The notes beneath the pieces are model-generated. The model saw only the letters and a list, made by a program, of their open reading frames with translations, had not been told where the DNA came from and ran no database searches. Positions 43,819 through 45,137 of a DNA stretch of 45,137 nt are shown here, piece by piece. Within the stretch, counting starts at the first letter, position 1, and the number at the start of each line of letters is the position of its first letter. Source of the stretch: Lactobacillus helsingborgensis (lineage in GTDB: Bacteria; Bacillota; Bacilli; Lactobacillales; Lactobacillaceae); assembly GCF_000970855.1 (NCBI RefSeq), contig NZ_KQ034047.1:567093-612229 (forward strand). The letters run 5' to 3'. Position numbers and translations under genes: made by a program.

Positions 43819-44475
43819 ATGGCCCAAGCAATTGTTAAACTCGAACAAGTTACGAAAAAATACGGCAAACGGACAATTCTCAACCACTTTTCAATGACCG
43901 TTAATCATGGCGATTTTGCTGCCCTGATTGGTCCGTCAGGCTCTGGCAAATCAACCATTTTGAACATCATCGGGCTACTGGAACAGTTCGATAGCGGATC
44001 CTACCTTTTAAATAACAAGTCTGCACCGGAGGTTAACAGCAGAAAAGCAACTTTGGCAAGACGCAATGACATCAATTACCTCTTTCAGACGTTTGCGCTC
44101 GTTTCCAACATGACCGTGCGACAGAATCTCAAGTTGGCTCTAAACTTTAGCCGCGTTCCCAAAAATAAAACTGACAAACAAATTGCAGACATTTTGGCAG
44201 AAGTCGGATTGCAAAACCGGCTGGATGATACGGTTGCAACAATGTCAGTTGGCGAAAAGCAACGCGTTGCGTTAGCACGTGCATTTTTAAAACCCGGTGA
44301 GCTAATCCTTGCCGATGAGCCGACTGGCTCGCTTGATCCGCAACTTGCTCTTCATGTGCTGAAATTGATCCAAAAATTGCAGCACGAGCACCATAAAACT
44401 ATCATCATGGTCACTCATGATATGAAACTGGCCCAGGCAGCAGACTACCAAATTGTACTCACAAAGGGGCAATAA
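43819..44475 (+). CDS. ABC transporter ATPase, lactococcin-972-export type
   Basis: A 218-residue ATPase with GPSGSGKST (Walker A), MSVGEKQRVALARAF (signature) and LILADEPTGSLDP (Walker B). The signature reads MSVGE rather than the usual LSGGQ, a variation common in this group. The ATG at 43819 follows AAAGGAGG, and the upstream gene ends 2 bases earlier, so the two are coupled and should form one transporter. It probably exports a peptide or protects against one. Confidence 0.85.
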   Translation: MAQAIVKLEQVTKKYGKRTILNHFSMTVNHGDFAALIGPSGSGKSTILNIIGLLEQFDSGSYLLNNKSAPEVNSRKATLARRNDINYLFQTFALVSNMTVRQNLKLALNFSRVPKNKTDKQIADILAEVGLQNRLDDTVATMSVGEKQRVALARAFLKPGELILADEPTGSLDPQLALHVLKLIQKLQHEHHKTIIMVTHDMKLAQAADYQIVLTKGQ

Positions 44476-44518
44476 TTAACGAAAGTTAATGCAGAATGCC
44501 GTAAAAAATTAACTAAAC

Positions 44519-44556
44519 AAAAAGACATATTTGAAAAATAGCAAATATGTCTTTTT
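44519..44556 (+). terminator. Terminator after the ABC module
   Basis: AAAAAGACATATTTG (44519-44533) and CAAATATGTCTTTTT (44542-44556) pair around an 8-base loop. It shields the origin region from rightward transcription. Confidence 0.92.
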
Positions 44557-44826
44557 GCGCTTCTGCTATAAACAAGGAATATAACTTATATCTTATTTAA
44601 CAATTTCTATAGCTTTTAAAATTGCAGACTGTAATACTAAAGTTATACGAAAAATAACTATAAGCTATTAGTTATTAAAAGCAGCAATAAGCTTTTAAAT
44701 TAATGATTATTACCTTTACTTTTTCCTTCGAACTAAAAGTTAATCTTTTTATGTTATGACAAAAGATTTTGTTCTTCATTGGCTAACTATTCTTCATTTA
44801 AGCTGTTTACATTTTCGCTCTAAAAA
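44557..44826. other. AT-rich segment left of the DnaA boxes
   Basis: No gene is seen. The segment is very AT-rich and includes short TTAT/AAGC repeats. It may take part in duplex opening or simply space the origin from the ABC module. Confidence 0.4.
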
Positions 44827-45082
44827 TTATCCACATTTTGCAATTAACATGATTTTCCACACTTTTATCCACAATCTACAAGCTGTTTAAAATTTTATAC
44901 ACAGTATGTGGATATATTGTCACCCAAGAATGCTCTTTTACTGTCATAGCAGTATAAAATTTCCACAAATTTATTGTACAAAAATAATTAATTAGTAAAA
45001 TTCAGCATTTTTTTGTGCATTTTCCCTATTAATCTATCCACAACTTGTTAATTCTGAATTAATGTTGTTCACTTGTGGAAAA
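44827..45082. other. oriC, DnaA-box cluster upstream of dnaA
   Basis: Consensus boxes TTATCCACA lie at 44827-44835 and 44865-44873. Near-consensus boxes are TTTTCCACA at 44853-44861, TTATACACA at 44895-44903, CTATCCACA at 45034-45042 and, on the minus strand, ATATCCACA at 44907-44915 and TTTTCCACA at 45074-45082. The cluster lies immediately before dnaA and after rpmH-side genes, the standard place of the Gram-positive origin. Confidence 0.93.
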
Positions 45083-45098
45083 CATTTTTATTAGATGG

Positions 45099-45137
45099 TA
45101 AAATATGTGTTGCTCAACGTAAGCGGAGGGAAATATT
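45099..45137 (+). promoter_or_regulatory. dnaA promoter -10 and ribosome binding site
   Basis: A TAAAAT -10 box at 45099-45104 is followed by GGAGGG (45124-45129), after which the window ends. The start codon of the next gene, by position dnaA, must lie just beyond the edge. The DnaA box at 45074-45082 overlaps the promoter and would allow autoregulation. Confidence 0.65.

Noticed and set aside
1..45137. CRISPR arrays, tRNA and rRNA genes
   Set aside because: I saw no regularly spaced repeats, no cloverleaf-like sequences and no rRNA segments in the window.

Overview
This window is AT-rich, low-GC Gram-positive DNA from the chromosome of a lactic acid bacterium, most likely a member of the genus Lactobacillus in the strict sense (L. 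delbrueckii/acidophilus group). The support is a DltX-ABCD operon, a tandem deoxyadenosine/deoxyguanosine kinase pair of the type described in L. acidophilus, an H2O2-forming pyruvate oxidase, an AmaP/DUF2273/Asp23 envelope-stress operon, and the conserved origin block rpmH-rnpA-yidC-mnmE-mnmG. The right edge stops just before dnaA: the last 660 bases hold a DnaA-box cluster and end in a ribosome binding site. The window is therefore the left flank of oriC.

Layout. 1-300: 3' end of an ISL3-family insertion sequence. 300-7480: a DUF975 membrane protein, then the leftward D-alanylation operon dltX-A-B-C-D with a penicillin-binding/beta-lactamase-fold serine hydrolase coupled to its end, and a small membrane protein. 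7500-7990: two tandem, mutually similar small-RNA genes with anti-Shine-Dalgarno loops. 8050-16800: a DarB/CbpB-like CBS protein, an unknown protein, a metal P-type ATPase, a CPBP protease, a YdcF-like protein, a MacB-like ABC exporter and nagB under a GntR-type operator. 16960-24650: the Asp23 operon, an ABC exporter, the two deoxynucleoside kinases and a polar amino acid ABC importer. 24650-35090: a Cof-type phosphatase, two NCS2 purine permeases, a broken MFS gene, a ClC antiporter, 6-phosphogluconate dehydrogenase and pyruvate oxidase. 35360-40200: mnmG, mnmE, yidC, rnpA, rpmH. 40650-44475: an Rgg-type regulator and a two-gene ABC module of the lactococcin-972-associated type. 44476-45137: oriC.

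Genes that probably work together: the dlt genes decorate lipoteichoic acid with D-alanine, and the coupled hydrolase may act on the same material. The kinases and purine permeases make up a salvage capacity. Pyruvate oxidase and 6-phosphogluconate dehydrogenase belong to central carbon metabolism. Rgg probably controls the downstream ABC pair.

The most interesting non-coding signals are (i) the tandem csRNA-like small RNAs next to dlt, and (ii) chromosome-organisation sites spread over the origin flank: three palindromes matching the Noc-binding consensus and two good plus one weaker parS-like 16-mers. All functional statements come from reading motifs and family features; no database search was run.
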